From Verrucomicrobiota bacterium (GTDB taxonomy: Bacteria; Verrucomicrobiota; Verrucomicrobiia; Opitutales; Oceanipulchritudinaceae), in the NCBI GenBank assembly GCA_021208135.1, contig JAJOKB010000073.1, positions 1 through 47,164 on the forward strand: a stretch of DNA of 47,164 nt. Reading direction: 5' to 3'. The notes beneath the pieces are model-generated. The model was not told where the DNA came from and searched no databases. It saw nothing but the letters and a program-made list of their open reading frames with translations. Within the stretch, counting starts at the first letter, position 1. Every line of letters begins with the position of its first letter. This document shows, in pieces, positions 28,904-39,600 of the stretch. Made by a program: the position numbers and the translations under genes.

Positions 28904-31900
28904 ATGTTCAAGAAACTGCTTATCTTAATGATGATATTGGCTGTGCAGGGGGTAAACGCGCGGCCGGATCGGGATGAGCGGGAGCGATGGGATCGCGAGC
29001 CGACAGGGCGCTGGGTGGCGGAGTTGACCGGGGATGTTGCACCGGAGCAATTAGCGCAGGAGTTAGGGGTTCGCTTTGCGGGATATATGGGCAACAGAGA
29101 CTGGGGCCTGGTGGTATTTGAGCCGCTGGGACCGCTGTTGCTGGCGAGCCTGCCACCTGGGCTGGAAGGGTTGGAGCGACTGCCTGAAGGATTGCTGTGG
29201 TTGGAGCGCGAGGAATGGCAAACCCGTGCGCACCGATCCACTCCGACGCATGAACCGTTGTTTGGCCAGCAATGGCATTGGCGCAACAGTGGGCAGCGCG
29301 GGGGATTGCCTGGGGTGGACGCCAACATAGTGCCGGTTTTGGGAACAAGGCTTGAGCGGGCGCAATGTAGTCATTGCGGTGGTGGATTCAGGTTTTGATT
29401 TGGGGCATCATGAGTTGGCGGGCAACTATCGTCCGGATCTGAGCATGGATGTATTCACCAACAATTTCAATCAGCCCAGTTCGCCCCAATTTCAGAACAT
29501 CAATGAGACTCACGGCACACCGGTGGCGGCGATAGCTGTGGGCATGGCGAATGGCAGAGATGGTGTTGGAGCGGCTTACAATGCGCAATGGGCTGGCCGG
29601 AGATTTCTTTCCGGAGCGTCTACAAATGTTACAGATGCGCAGGAAGTGGCGGCACTGACATGGGCGGCGCAAAGCATCTACATTTCCAATAACAGCTGGG
29701 GGCCTGCCAGCAGCAACGGAGTACGGTTTGCCCCCATGCGCAGTGCGACGCAAACGCACTGACCAATGCAGTGCGTGACGGCAGAAACGGGCTTGGCACG
29801 ATTTTTGTATTTTCCGGCGGCAACGGCAGGCAAGAGCAGGAAAATTCTAATTACAACGGTTACACCAATTCAATTCACACTATAGCAGTTGCCGCTATGG
29901 GTCAGGATGGCAGGTATGCCGACTACAGTGAACCCGGTGCCAATCTGTTGGTGACGGCACCCAGTCGCGGAGGTGGAGCGGGAATTTTGACGGCTGACAT
30001 CCGTGGATCCGGAGGTCGAACGCCCACGGATATTGACATCAGTTTTGGCGGTACATCCGCATCAGCGCCCATCGTGTCAGGTGTCATTGCCCTGATGCTG
30101 GAAGCCAGACCAGAATTGGGTTGGCGCGATGTGCAACATATTCTAGCACGCACGGCAGTACGCACTGATTACGAGCACCCCGGCTGGTTCCTGAATGGCA
30201 CGGGCCATCACTTTAGTCACGATTACGGTTTTGGCAGAATTGATGCGCTGGCAGCGGTGGAGTTGGCGCGCGAGTGGCGCCTGGTTGGGCCGCAACAGCG
30301 GGTTGAATTGACGCGTCAGAGCGCGCTGGTGTCATTGGAGCACAACAATGCAGTGCGCCGCAGCATTGCAGTGAGTCAGGATCTGAGGCTTGAGCACGTG
30401 CAACTGGAAGTGGTGATTGATTACAACAACTGGGCGGATTTGGAAATCAACCTCATCTCTCCTTCGGGGACGGTAAGCCAATTGGCGATTCCGCATGATT
30501 TCAATTCCACCAGCAATTTGAGTGGTTGGCGCTTCATGACCGTGGCAAAGTGGGATGAGCGTTCGGTGGGTGCCTGGCAAATTGAAGTCATAAATCGCGG
30601 GGGGCGAGGCAGCGGCAGACTGCTCAACTGGCAACTCACTTTGTATGGGACACCGTACTCCAGTTCACCGCAAGTCAGCCGACGCGCTCCTGAGACAGAA
30701 TTATTGTCCTGGCTACAAACACCGCTGCAGTTGCATCCGCTGGAAGATTTGCCGCCGACGGCGGCAGGATCGTGGCGGGTAGTTTCCGTACATCCGCCCG
30801 GCATTGGCACTTTGACACCACTGCAGGATGGATTGTTTCAGTATGTGATGCCGGAAGAAGCCCGCGGCAGGGATACCTTTGGCTTTACCCTGACCGATGG
30901 CAATGGCAACAGTTTACGGCGTTATTTTCAGGTGGTAAACCCGATCCCGGCGGCCAATTTCACTGTTTTCACCACACGCATGGGTACGCCAGTGTTGCTG
31001 GATCCACTGCGCAACGACTCCGACCCGCTGCGCAACGGACTGGAATTGGTCGCCTTCACCCAGCCCTTGCGGGGCAGCCTGCAACAACAAGGCAACCATC
31101 TGTTGTACACTCCCCGTGCCGGTTTCAGCGGCTGGGACAGATTTTCGTACACCATACGCAATCATCAAGGATTTGAGGACAGTGCGTTTGTACGCATTGA
31201 TATTCCGCAAGACCCTGACTTTGTAATCAGCCTTAATGGAGAGGACGATCACATTGAGTTTGCAGCGCAATCAAACTTCAACTTGCAGGCTCCAGTTCGC
31301 ATCGAGAGCTGGTTTTACGCCCGCGGCTATGGTGAATTTGATACTGGATTCGGCAGGATCATGGATAAAGATAAGATCTTGCTTTTCCTGGTGGGTTATG
31401 AACACGGATTCTACAATGACGAAAGCTTGATCTTCTTCTTGCGACTGAGCAACGGCCGACAAGCAGCAGCCAACACTCCCAGAGGCAGCATTCAATTGAA
31501 CCGCTGGCACCACGTAATCGCCGAATATGTGCCTGCCCGGTCGCTCAATGATCGCGTTCGCATTTGGATCGATGGCAATGCGGTTCCAGTGTCATTTCCA
31601 TCGGATGTGGGGCCTCGTCCGGAAGGATTTTTGGCAAACAACAGCTCAGACGCGCTGTTTATTGGCGAAAGCGAAGCTTTGACCAGAGCTTTTGATGGCG
31701 ATATTGCCGCGCTCCACATCAGCACGGGTGCCAATGTCGTGAGTCCGGTATTTACGCCCTGGCTGCAGGTTGATTTTAACGAAGGCCAAGGCACACAGAT
31801 CTTTGGGACCGGCAATGCCAGCCGGACCGGAACTCTGCGGGGAGCTTTTGGCGCAGCAGAATCAATCCCGAAGCGGTGGCCTCCGGCACCCTGCCAAACA

Positions 31901-32121
31901 GCCTTATTTACGATGATGGCTGGTGGTTCGACGAAACCTTCGGTGAGATTTACGCGGACGCCTGGCCGTGGTTATTCATGCCAGGACTGGGCTGGCAGTA
32001 TACCGTGCGCATCGCTGACGATTTTTGGTTTTTTAATCCTGCGCGTCAACCGGGCTGGCGCTACACGAACCCTCAAATCTGGCCTCTGCTATGGGGCAAC
32101 AATCAATGGTTTATCGAATAA
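28904..32121 (+). CDS. Secreted kexin-like subtilase with P-domain, Ig-like, LamG and W-rich C-terminal modules (three frameshifts)
   Basis: About 1073 residues after correction. A signal peptide (LLILMMILAVQGVNA) and propeptide region precede an S8 catalytic domain: Asp in VVDSGFD, His in NETHGTPVAA, Ser in FGGTSASAPIVSG. A proprotein-convertase P-domain follows (residues about 475-585), with DLEINLISPSGT and LLNWQLTLYG, then two cadherin/Ig-like units (DTFGFTLTDGNGN; FSYTIRN), a LamG/concanavalin-like domain (IESWFYARG; RWHHVIAEY), and a Trp-rich C-terminal region (GWWFDETFG; PGLGWQYT; PGWRYTNPQ). Indels: extra T in 29337-29340 (restores VPVWEQGLSGRNVVIAVVDSG), missing C in the C5 run 29731-29735, missing G near 31839-31842 (restores RGSFWRSRINPEA). 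Its end overlaps the start of the channel gene. Substrates are unknown. Confidence 0.87.
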
Positions 32122-33182
32122 TCCTTCATCTCATTATTGCGACTTTCGCCCTGCCACTGTTTGCATCCGAGCAAACAGAAAGGATCCAACTCAAAGTTGG
32201 CGTCACGCCATCTCCGCCGTTTTCCTATCAGTCTGCCACGGGTGATTGGCATGGGTTAAGCATCGACCTCTGGGGTCGCATTGCGGACCGCATCGGCGTA
32301 GAATATGAATTCCAGCAGTTCACTGTAAGGCAGTTGGTACAAGAACTGGGCTCAGGCACTGTGGATGTAGGCGCAGCTGCACTGGTTGTGACTGCCGAAC
32401 GCGAACGGCAAATGGATTTCTCCCACTCCTTTTACAGTGGCGGCCTGAGCGTGGCAACCAAACCTGAGGTGGCATCGGTTTTTCAAGCGATTTTGCGCAG
32501 TCTGGTGACGTGGCCGTTTCTGCTGGCTGTAGGCGGGTTGCTTGCCCTATTGCTGGCGGTAGGCTATTTGGTTTGGTTGGCTGAAAAGCGACTGAATTCA
32601 GACCATTTCGGAGGAACCACTGCAGAGGGGATCGGCAGCGGTTTCTGGTGGTCAGCAGTCACTATGACCACCGTTGGCTACGGCGACAAATATCCCATTA
32701 CCAAAGTGGGCAAGTTTATAGGGTTTGTGTGGATGTTCAGTTCGCTGTTGTTGGTATCCATTTTCACGGGAGCCATCGCATCGGCCCTTACCGTCAGCTC
32801 CATCGCACCCAGAATAAGTGGATTCCAGGATTTATATGGCGCACGAGTGGGAGTGGTTGCAGGATCGCAGGCACAAAATTTTCTAATTGCTGAAGGCGTG
32901 CCGCATCGGGAGTTCCCTGACAATGCATCCGGTTTGCAAGCAGTTGCAGATGGACGCCTGGACGGATTTGTCAATGACGCAGCGCTATTGCGCCATGTTG
33001 TCAGACAACAACACCCCGGTCAGTTGACAGTACTTGAGCAAGAATTCCAGCCAGGATTTTATGCGTTGGGCTTGCGCACAAATCTTCCTCAGTTGCGTGA
33101 AATTAATCTGGCTTTACTGGAAGTTCTGCAATCGGAAGAATGGCAAGCACTGCTGCGCCGACATATTGGACACCAAAACTAA
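32106..33182 (+). CDS. GluR0-like ligand-gated potassium channel (prokaryotic ionotropic glutamate receptor type)
   Basis: Combines a split periplasmic amino-acid-binding domain with a two-helix potassium pore. A signal peptide (IILHLIIATFALPLFA) is followed by binding lobe S1 (about residues 25-135, with TAERERQMDFSHSF carrying the carboxylate-binding Arg). A membrane helix (PFLLAVGGLLALLLAVGYLV), a pore helix and filter with TMTTVGYGDKYP, and a second helix (WMFSSLLLVSIFTGAI) follow. Binding lobe S2 (about 235-355) includes GARVGVVAGSQA and DGFVNDAALL, whose Asp is positioned like the amino-group ligand. TVGYGD is the canonical K+ filter. This is the architecture of cyanobacterial GluR0. 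The agonist is not readable. ATG 32106 (or 32091) lies inside the final codons of the protease gene, so translation may be coupled. Confidence 0.9.
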   Translation: MVYRIILHLIIATFALPLFASEQTERIQLKVGVTPSPPFSYQSATGDWHGLSIDLWGRIADRIGVEYEFQQFTVRQLVQELGSGTVDVGAAALVVTAERERQMDFSHSFYSGGLSVATKPEVASVFQAILRSLVTWPFLLAVGGLLALLLAVGYLVWLAEKRLNSDHFGGTTAEGIGSGFWWSAVTMTTVGYGDKYPITKVGKFIGFVWMFSSLLLVSIFTGAIASALTVSSIAPRISGFQDLYGARVGVVAGSQAQNFLIAEGVPHREFPDNASGLQAVADGRLDGFVNDAALLRHVVRQQHPGQLTVLEQEFQPGFYALGLRTNLPQLREINLALLEVLQSEEWQALLRRHIGHQN

Positions 33183-33222
33183 GACCACCCTAGAGACAGC
33201 ATAACCCAATTTGGGGCTGAAT

Positions 33223-33254
33223 AAAAAACTCCTGTGCAATTTCCGTTGCGCAGG
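33223..33254 (-). terminator. Hairpin resembling a minus-strand terminator upstream of the TolB-like gene
   Basis: CCTGTGCAA (33231-33239) pairs with TTGCGCAGG (33246-33254) across a 6-base loop, with one G-T wobble. Read on the minus strand the stem is followed by AG and six T residues (33223-33228), the layout of an intrinsic terminator. On the plus strand there is no T-run after it. No minus-strand gene lies directly before it. Confidence 0.45.
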
Positions 33255-33280
33255 CAATATGAAAGCCTCTGAATAGCACT

Positions 33281-34483
33281 ATGATTCGTTGCATCGTACC
33301 CATACTATTTGTTCTTTCCTGGATGTACCCACCGTTGGTACACGCGCAGCAAGGTCCGGTTGAACTCGGAACCATTGAGCAAGCAGTCAATGTGCAGCGG
33401 CTCAATGTCAGGCTTTCCTCCCCAAATCCTCAGGCAATGGGCTTATTGCAACGCGCCTTTGCGCTACACGGAGGCTTCGAGGTCAGGGCTTCCGGGAATG
33501 TGGATTTTGAAATCACGGTAGTGCCCAACGAACGCCAGGCCGAGCTTATCATCACCAGTGCGGGCCGGGAACTTTTGCGGCAACAGGTGTCTGGCACTGA
33601 TTGGCGAGATGCCACCCTTCGGGCAGCTGACACCGCTGTGCGCCGAACGCTGGGCATACCGGGTTTCTTCGCTGGCATGGTGGCATTCATTTCAGATCGC
33701 ACGGGTCACAGCGAAGTCTATGTATCCGATATGTTTTTCGAGCGCCCGCGCCAGTTGACTCGCGACCGCGCACTGTGCCTGCTGCCAAACCTTTCCCCAG
33801 ACGGTTCCCGTCTGCTTTATACCAGCTATCATCGCAATGGATTCCCGGATATTTTCAGCATCGATTTACGTTCTAACCGACGCGATGTGTTTGCCAGTTT
33901 CAGAGGCCTGAATACCGGTGCAGTTCACAGTCCCGACGGCAGGCAAGTAGCCATGATTTTGAGTGGTTCCGGCAATTCTGAGCTGTACGTCTCCGACGCC
34001 CAGGGACAAAATATTCGCCGACTCACCCGAACCGCTGGACTGGAGGCTGATCCAACCTGGTCACCGGACGGCAGAAGACTGGCATTCACTTCCGACGAAC
34101 ACGGTCGCCCCCAGATTTTCACCATTAATGCCGATGGCACCGGCATGCGTCGCCTGCCAACCAACATTAGTCGCAATTGCTCGGAACCCAACTGGAATCC
34201 GGTCAATGCGGACCAGATTATATTCACCGCAGCTATTGGTCGCGAGTTTGAGCTGGTACTGTGGGAATTTTCCCGCAACGCCAGTAGGGTACTAACCCAA
34301 GGCACCGGTGATGCAGTCCACCCAACATGGTTGCGCGATGGCCGCCACGTCATCTATACCGAAAGGACAGCGCGTTACAGTAGGCTGATGGTTTTGGACA
34401 CTGTAACCGGGCGTTCGGTACGACTCAGTCCGGACAGTTTCAATAATGCATCAATGGCGACCTTCGCATACCCCGGATTGTAA
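33281..34483 (+). CDS. tolB: TolB-like periplasmic beta-propeller protein
   Basis: TolB-type protein of the Tol-Pal envelope system: secreted, with an N-terminal alpha/beta domain and a six-bladed beta-propeller. The signal peptide is IVPILFVLSWMYPPLVHAQ. Propeller repeats carry the WD40-like TolB signature: LSPDGSRLLYTSYHRNGFPDIFSIDL, HSPDGRQVAMILSGSGNSELYV, WSPDGRRLAFTSDEHGRPQIFTI and so on, from about residue 130. It has 400 residues, close to TolB. The tolQ, tolR, tolA and pal genes are not nearby, so the Tol-Pal role is inferred from sequence only; WD40-like PD40 proteins are the alternative. Its stop codon abuts the stop of the opposing hydantoinase-like gene. Confidence 0.8.
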   Translation: MIRCIVPILFVLSWMYPPLVHAQQGPVELGTIEQAVNVQRLNVRLSSPNPQAMGLLQRAFALHGGFEVRASGNVDFEITVVPNERQAELIITSAGRELLRQQVSGTDWRDATLRAADTAVRRTLGIPGFFAGMVAFISDRTGHSEVYVSDMFFERPRQLTRDRALCLLPNLSPDGSRLLYTSYHRNGFPDIFSIDLRSNRRDVFASFRGLNTGAVHSPDGRQVAMILSGSGNSELYVSDAQGQNIRRLTRTAGLEADPTWSPDGRRLAFTSDEHGRPQIFTINADGTGMRRLPTNISRNCSEPNWNPVNADQIIFTAAIGREFELVLWEFSRNASRVLTQGTGDAVHPTWLRDGRHVIYTERTARYSRLMVLDTVTGRSVRLSPDSFNNASMATFAYPGL

Positions 34484-37400
34484 TCAAGCTGTTGTTGGAG
34501 CACCCCACCCTGCGCCACCGGGCGTCTCGATAACCAGACGGTCTCCGGAAATTACGCTGAAAGTGACTGATGCCGGAAGCGACTCGGCTTTGCCCGTCTG
34601 TTGTTTGATCAGCATTTGACGTCCGGCTTGCCATCATCACCACCGCACAACCCAGCGGCCCCACGGGCTCTGGTTTGCGTCAATAACGAGACCTGCAGTG
34701 GTGACAGAAACTCAATCTCCCTTACAAGTCCATCGCCTCCGCGATAGCGTCCACATCCGCCGGAATCGGGACGCACGGCAAAACGATGACACCGGACAGG
34801 GTACCGGTGTTCCAGCACCTCGACATCGGTAATGGCTGTATTGGTCATATGAACGTGAACACCGCTGCAACCATCAAAACCCGGTCCTGCACCTGCGCCG
34901 CCTCCGATGGTCTCGTAGTAGCCGGACCTTTCATTGCCAAACAGGAAATTATTCATGGTTGCCTGACTGCCAGCGAGCATTTCCAGTGCTCTCAGCAAGG
35001 CATCAGTCAATTGCTGACTGGTTTCAGTATTACCTCCAACCACAGCCGGACAATCCAAGGTATTCTCAGAAAAAACCGGGTTCAACATGCAATGCGGCAG
35101 GATGATATCCACACCCTCCAGCAACCCCTCATTCAAAGGCAAATCGCATTCGACCCACATGCGAAGAACATAAAGCAAGACACTGCGAACGATTGCTGGC
35201 GTGGCGTTCAGGTTACCGGGGTGCTCGTTGCGTGTGCCAGAGAAGTCAAAAGAACAACCATCCAAGCCAAAGCGCACCCGGACGCATAATTCAGAACCAT
35301 CGTCCATGACTTGGACAATCGACCGGTCAACGGATCCCGAATTCTGTAATTTATTCCAAAGCGCGCGGCGAGAGCTTTGGTACAAAAAGTCAAAAAAGGC
35401 GCACAGTTCCTCGGATGATATGCCTTGTAGCAACTTCTCGAACAGAAAGATGCCTCTCCTAAGGGAGGCAACTTGTGCTTCAAGGTCGATTAAATTTTCC
35501 ACTGGATTGCGGGAAGGATGAGGGGCATTGCGCAACACAGCTTCCAGTTCATCAAAATAATCCTTGCCATCCTTTATGAGCCAACGTGGGGCAATGACCA
35601 CCCCCTCCTGCGCCAGGTTTTCAGCGCCGACTGGCATGGAACCCGGACTGATGCCGCCAATCTCCGCATGGTGAGCCCGGTTAGCCAAATATGCCAGTAA
35701 AGTTCCTTGGTCATCAAACACACCACAAATGACAGTGACATCGGGCAAATGAGAGCCGCCATAGGCGGGATGATTTGTGATCAAAACATCCCCAGGACCG
35801 AAATCAAACCGCTCGAGCACAACCCGCACACATTCGCCGAGTGCGCCCAAATGGACCGGGATATGAGGGGCATTCAGCAGTAATCTTCCAGCATCATCTA
35901 ACAATCCGCAGGAAAAATCCATACGCTCCCTGATGTTTGTGGACAGAGCCGTTCGCTGCAATTGCACCCCCATCTCAGTGACAATAGCCTCCAGACGATT
36001 GCGCAGTAATGCTCTGCGCACAGCAGCAGGCTGCGACTGGTTTTTAAGTTTTTCAGAAAATTGGGGCTTGCTACTAAGTCCTAACCGCAAGGTACCCAGG
36101 CTACCACACACACATCGCCATCCCGGCTCAATGAATAAAGTGCCATACAAATCACTGACCAAGGCCGGCCCCTCGAAAGAATCGCCACTGCGAAGGTGTT
36201 CACGCTCATAAACGGGTACTGAGCACCACTGGCCTCTACAATAGGTCTCAGCAAACCTCAGTGCTTTCGCCTCCCGTTCAATAAGGAAAGCCTCAACTGC
36301 GGAAGTAGTCTCCACCGAGCGGGCTCTCGCTCTTAAACGCACAACTTCAAGTTTCGCTGATTTCGGAAAATATCCGAACACCTGGCGAAACTGATGGGCA
36401 AAAGCAGACCTGACGGAAGCCAAGCCACCTTGCCAAACAACAGTCAATGGATGTTCCTGGCCGCTGAGTCTCAGCTCAAGCACGGATTCGACTACCTGAC
36501 ATGCCTGCCCCTCTGACATCGCCCTTGCGGCACCCAGAGCCTCATGGTTCAACTGCGCAAACCAATCCGTGATTTCTTCGTCCCGCAGGTGTTCAATGGG
36601 CAGAAGAACTTCCTTGCCTGCGATGGCTTCAACCGCGCTGTCCAAAATCCCGCGCGCACTTAACCAGGCCTGCATCCCGGGCAAACAATATGTCATGAAT
36701 GCCCAATTCTTCAGCTATGCCACAAGCGTGCAACCCGCCTGCTCCCCCAAACACAACCAAGGTATAATGCGAAGGATCCTCACCTTCACGGGCCGAAACC
36801 TCCCGTATGGCCTGCGCCATGCGCTCGGTGGCAATCTGAATCATTCCAAGGCACACCTGCTTCCAGTCCTGCATTCCACTCGCAGTTACCACCCTGCTTA
36901 ATGCAGACTCGGCGGCACGTATATCCAGGGGTACGCCAAACCGCGCCTCATCAATGCGCCCCATCAGCCAATGAACATCTGTTAAAGTCAAGGGTCCACC
37001 GCCTCCGTATGAAGCGGGTCCAGGATATGCGCCGGCGCTGTCCGGACCAACTTTCAATGCGCCGTCGGCATAGCAACAGATGGATCCACCACCCGCTGCC
37101 ACTGTTTCAATATGCAAAGCCGGACTGAAAACAGTAGCCGAACCAACGGTCACGGAAGGGCGCAAAATGGTTTCGCCATTCCAGCGGCACACATCCGCTG
37201 AAGTTCCGCCCATATCCAAACTCAGAATTTTAGTTGCGCCTGTCTGCCTGGCAAGAGCAACAGCCCCTGCCACTCCTCCTGCAGGACCGCTTACCAAACT
37301 ATCAATCGCGTTGAAGCGGCAGCGATCTACCAGACCTCCACTACTGGTCATAACCTTGAGCGCCGTGCCGTCCAACGCAGCCTCAACGGCATCAAGATAG

Positions 37401-38260
37401 CTACCCAACAAAGGATCTAACATAGCATTCACCAAAACCGTCTCGGCTCGCTTTTGATAATGCATTCTTGAAGTCAAACTCACGGAGGCGTGCAGAGATT
37501 TAAAACCCATTTCGCTCAACAAAGCCAAGGCTCTCACTTCATGCAGCGGATTGTGGCAACTGTTTTTCAGGCATAGTGCCACCGCCTCACAACCGGATGC
37601 CAAAGCATCACGCGCACAGCTCAGAAGTGCACTTTCATCCAACGAAAGCACCTCCTCTCCAGAGGCTGAGATTGTACCTCCTATGCCATAAACCCGGTGA
37701 TAAAGTGGAGGGGACCTTTGGATGGATCGCGCAAAGAGATCGGGGCGCTTTTGGTCTTTAATCACCAACAGATCCTCAAAACCGGAGCTGACCATAAGAG
37801 CAACCCTGGCACCCTTTCGTTCAAGCAAGGCATTGGTCGCCTTAGTGGTGCCTAAACGCATCGACACCACGGCCTCCTGTCGCGCCAATTCCGGCAAAAA
37901 CAGCCGCAAGGCCAAAACAGGAGCCTCCATTCCGGTGAGTACTTCAATGATATCTCCCTGTTGCAGGCCATGATCGTCAGTATCCAAATGCAAGGCCGTT
38001 TCCGAAGCACCTACTACTTTACCGATGGAAGACCCCCGATGGCACAACAAACATCCGGGTACAAGCGATGCAATAGTGCACGCCATGCCACCAACCTGCA
38101 GTTCAGACCCCGAGACAGAGACAATAGAAAAGCGAAGTGCAGCGCTGGAAAGAACCTTCCCCCGCCGTACTTCGCCTTCGTCACTGACAAAGATGCAGTC
38201 TGTAAAGGTGCCGCCGGTATCAACGGCGACACGCCAGTTTCGTCTGCTACCCGACCTCAT
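34484..38260 (-). CDS. ATP-dependent 5-oxoprolinase/hydantoinase-like HyuA-HyuB fusion (two frameshifts)
   Basis: Joins the two subunits of ATP-dependent hydantoinases/5-oxoprolinases in one chain of about 1258 residues. These enzymes hydrolyse 5-oxoproline or hydantoins with ATP. The HyuA half starts with RVAVDTGGTFTDC (actin-like ATPase motif) and continues with GTTKATNALLERKG, LDMGGTSADVC, GPAGGVAGA and YGGGGPLTLTD. The HyuB half contains VQLQRTALSTNIRERMDFSCGL, TNHPAYGGSHLPDVTVI, NLNATPAIVRSVLLYVLR and RGGDGLVRE. An extra base near 36664-36665 (restores RDAGLLSARGILD) and a missing one at 34631-34632 (restores GQAGRQMLIKQQ and the ending VIETPGGAGWG) break the frame. ATG 38260 is preferred; GTG 38284 is possible. 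It starts 47 bp after fba on the same strand. Confidence 0.86.
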
Positions 38261-38307
38261 GAAAACCAGTGAATGGTTATTCACGCAGTGGGCAACAAGC
38301 TAACACA

Positions 38308-39342
38308 TTAAACCTGACCAAAAATGGTCTTGCCAACAGACTCGAGATCAACGCAAGCCTCGCACATGCGCTCAGCCATAGCTTGCTCAGCTTTTTTGAG
38401 GTAGCTGCGCGGATCGTACACCTTTTTGTTACCCACTTCACCGTCGATCTTCAACACGCCATCATAATTCTTCATGATGTGGTCAGCGACAGGGCGGGTA
38501 AATGCGTACTGGGTATCGGTGTCGATGTTCATCTTGATGACACCATAAGTGAGCGTTTCCTTGATTTCATGCTTTTCGGAACCGCTGCCACCGTGAAACA
38601 CCAAATCAAACTCAGCTTGCTTGCCATATTTCGCCATAACTGCGTCCTGGCCCAATTTCAAGATGTCGGGACGCAACTTGACAGCACCCGGCTTGTAAGA
38701 ACCGTGAACGTTGCCAAAGGTAGCAGCAAACATATAGCGGCCATGTCCTTGCAAGGCTTCGTAAACTGCCAGCATGTCCTCAGGAGTGGTGTAGAGCTTT
38801 TCAGCCGGAGTGTCGTGACCACCCGCTGCACCGTCTTCTTCACCGCCGACAACACCAGCTTCAACTTCCAGAATAATCTCGTTGGCTGCGCACAGTTTCA
38901 GATACTCAAGTGAAACCGCCATATTCTCTTCCAAAGGCAATTCGGAAGCATCCAACATGTGACTCTGGAAAAGATTGTTCAATCCCTTGGCACGGCGCTC
39001 TGCGGTAGCCTGAATCAGAGGCTTAAGGAAGGACTCAGCAACCTTCGGCTGGCAGTGGTCTGTATGCAACGCTACCAAAACGTTGTACTTCTCAGCCAAG
39101 CGGTGAGCTGCCTCAGCCAAAACGATACAACCAAAGGCTGCATCTTTGACGTTCAATCCGGAAGCGAACTGACCTCCACCTGTGGAGAATTGAATGATAC
39201 CATCCGATTTTGAATCCGCAAAGGCCTTCAAGGCAGCGTTTATTGTCGTGATCGAAGTCACGTTCACAGCCGGATAGGCGTAGTTACCTTTTTGAGCCGC
39301 GTCCAACATGGCGGCATACTGTTTGGGTGTTGCAATAGGCAT
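38308..39342 (-). CDS. fba: Fructose-bisphosphate aldolase, class II
   Basis: Zinc-dependent aldolase that cleaves or forms fructose 1,6-bisphosphate in glycolysis and gluconeogenesis. The class II signatures are present: LHTDHCQPK (zinc and catalytic residues), EVEAGVVGGEEDGA (second signature with the catalytic Glu), FGNVHGSYKPG and VFHGGSGSEKHE (zinc His and phosphate-binding loop), with KMNIDTDTQYAFT near residue 270. At 344 residues with a C-terminal extension it fits the class IIA (FbaA) type. The start ATG 39342 agrees with the family. It leads a minus-strand unit with the hydantoinase-like gene. Confidence 0.95.
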   Translation of the reverse strand: MPIATPKQYAAMLDAAQKGNYAYPAVNVTSITTINAALKAFADSKSDGIIQFSTGGGQFASGLNVKDAAFGCIVLAEAAHRLAEKYNVLVALHTDHCQPKVAESFLKPLIQATAERRAKGLNNLFQSHMLDASELPLEENMAVSLEYLKLCAANEIILEVEAGVVGGEEDGAAGGHDTPAEKLYTTPEDMLAVYEALQGHGRYMFAATFGNVHGSYKPGAVKLRPDILKLGQDAVMAKYGKQAEFDLVFHGGSGSEKHEIKETLTYGVIKMNIDTDTQYAFTRPVADHIMKNYDGVLKIDGEVGNKKVYDPRSYLKKAEQAMAERMCEACVDLESVGKTIFGQV

Positions 39343-39383
39343 ATCTTTAACCGTTTTGATGCATTAATTTCCGAAAGCGAGCA

Positions 39384-39412
39384 AGTTATGTCACCCATAG
39401 CGATTTTGGCAA
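39384..39412 (-). promoter_or_regulatory. Candidate promoter for fba
   Basis: On the minus strand TTGCCA (39407-39412) and ATAACT (39384-39389) are separated by 17 bases, about 42 bases before the fba start. Weak -10; pattern match only. Confidence 0.27.
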
Positions 39413-39530
39413 GACTGAATAAGTTTTTTTAATGCCCGAATCCAACGAATATAAGCAATTGTTGCAAAAGCATTAGGGTGATCTCAGCTGAGTCCAGCGG
39501 AGTTCGCGCCCAACAGCCTTAACTCACCAA

Positions 39531-39542
39531 GTGCCAGGCACC
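39531..39542. repeat. GTGCCAGGCACC palindromic element, copy 1
   Basis: GTGCC-A-GGCAC inverted repeat (5-bp arms). It is the same core as the copy 54 bases downstream, in the same orientation. Such cores are common in REP-like or mobile-element-derived intergenic repeats. Confidence 0.6.
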
Positions 39543-39584
39543 TCAAAATGTCATGATGATAACTGCAACCAGAAACCAAAAACC

Positions 39585-39600
39585 GGGTGCCAGGCACCCT
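39585..39600. repeat. GGGTGCCAGGCACCCT palindromic element, copy 2 (possible terminator for the sirtuin gene)
   Basis: GGGTGCC-A-GGCACCC, perfect 7-bp arms around one base. On the minus strand it is followed by GGTTTTTGG, so it could also act as a weak terminator about 85 bases after the sirtuin stop. Confidence 0.6.

Noticed and set aside
33281..34483. Full Tol-Pal locus
   Set aside because: Only the TolB-like gene is present; its neighbours are unrelated.
39531..39600. CRISPR array
   Set aside because: Only two short palindromes, unequal flanks, no cas genes.
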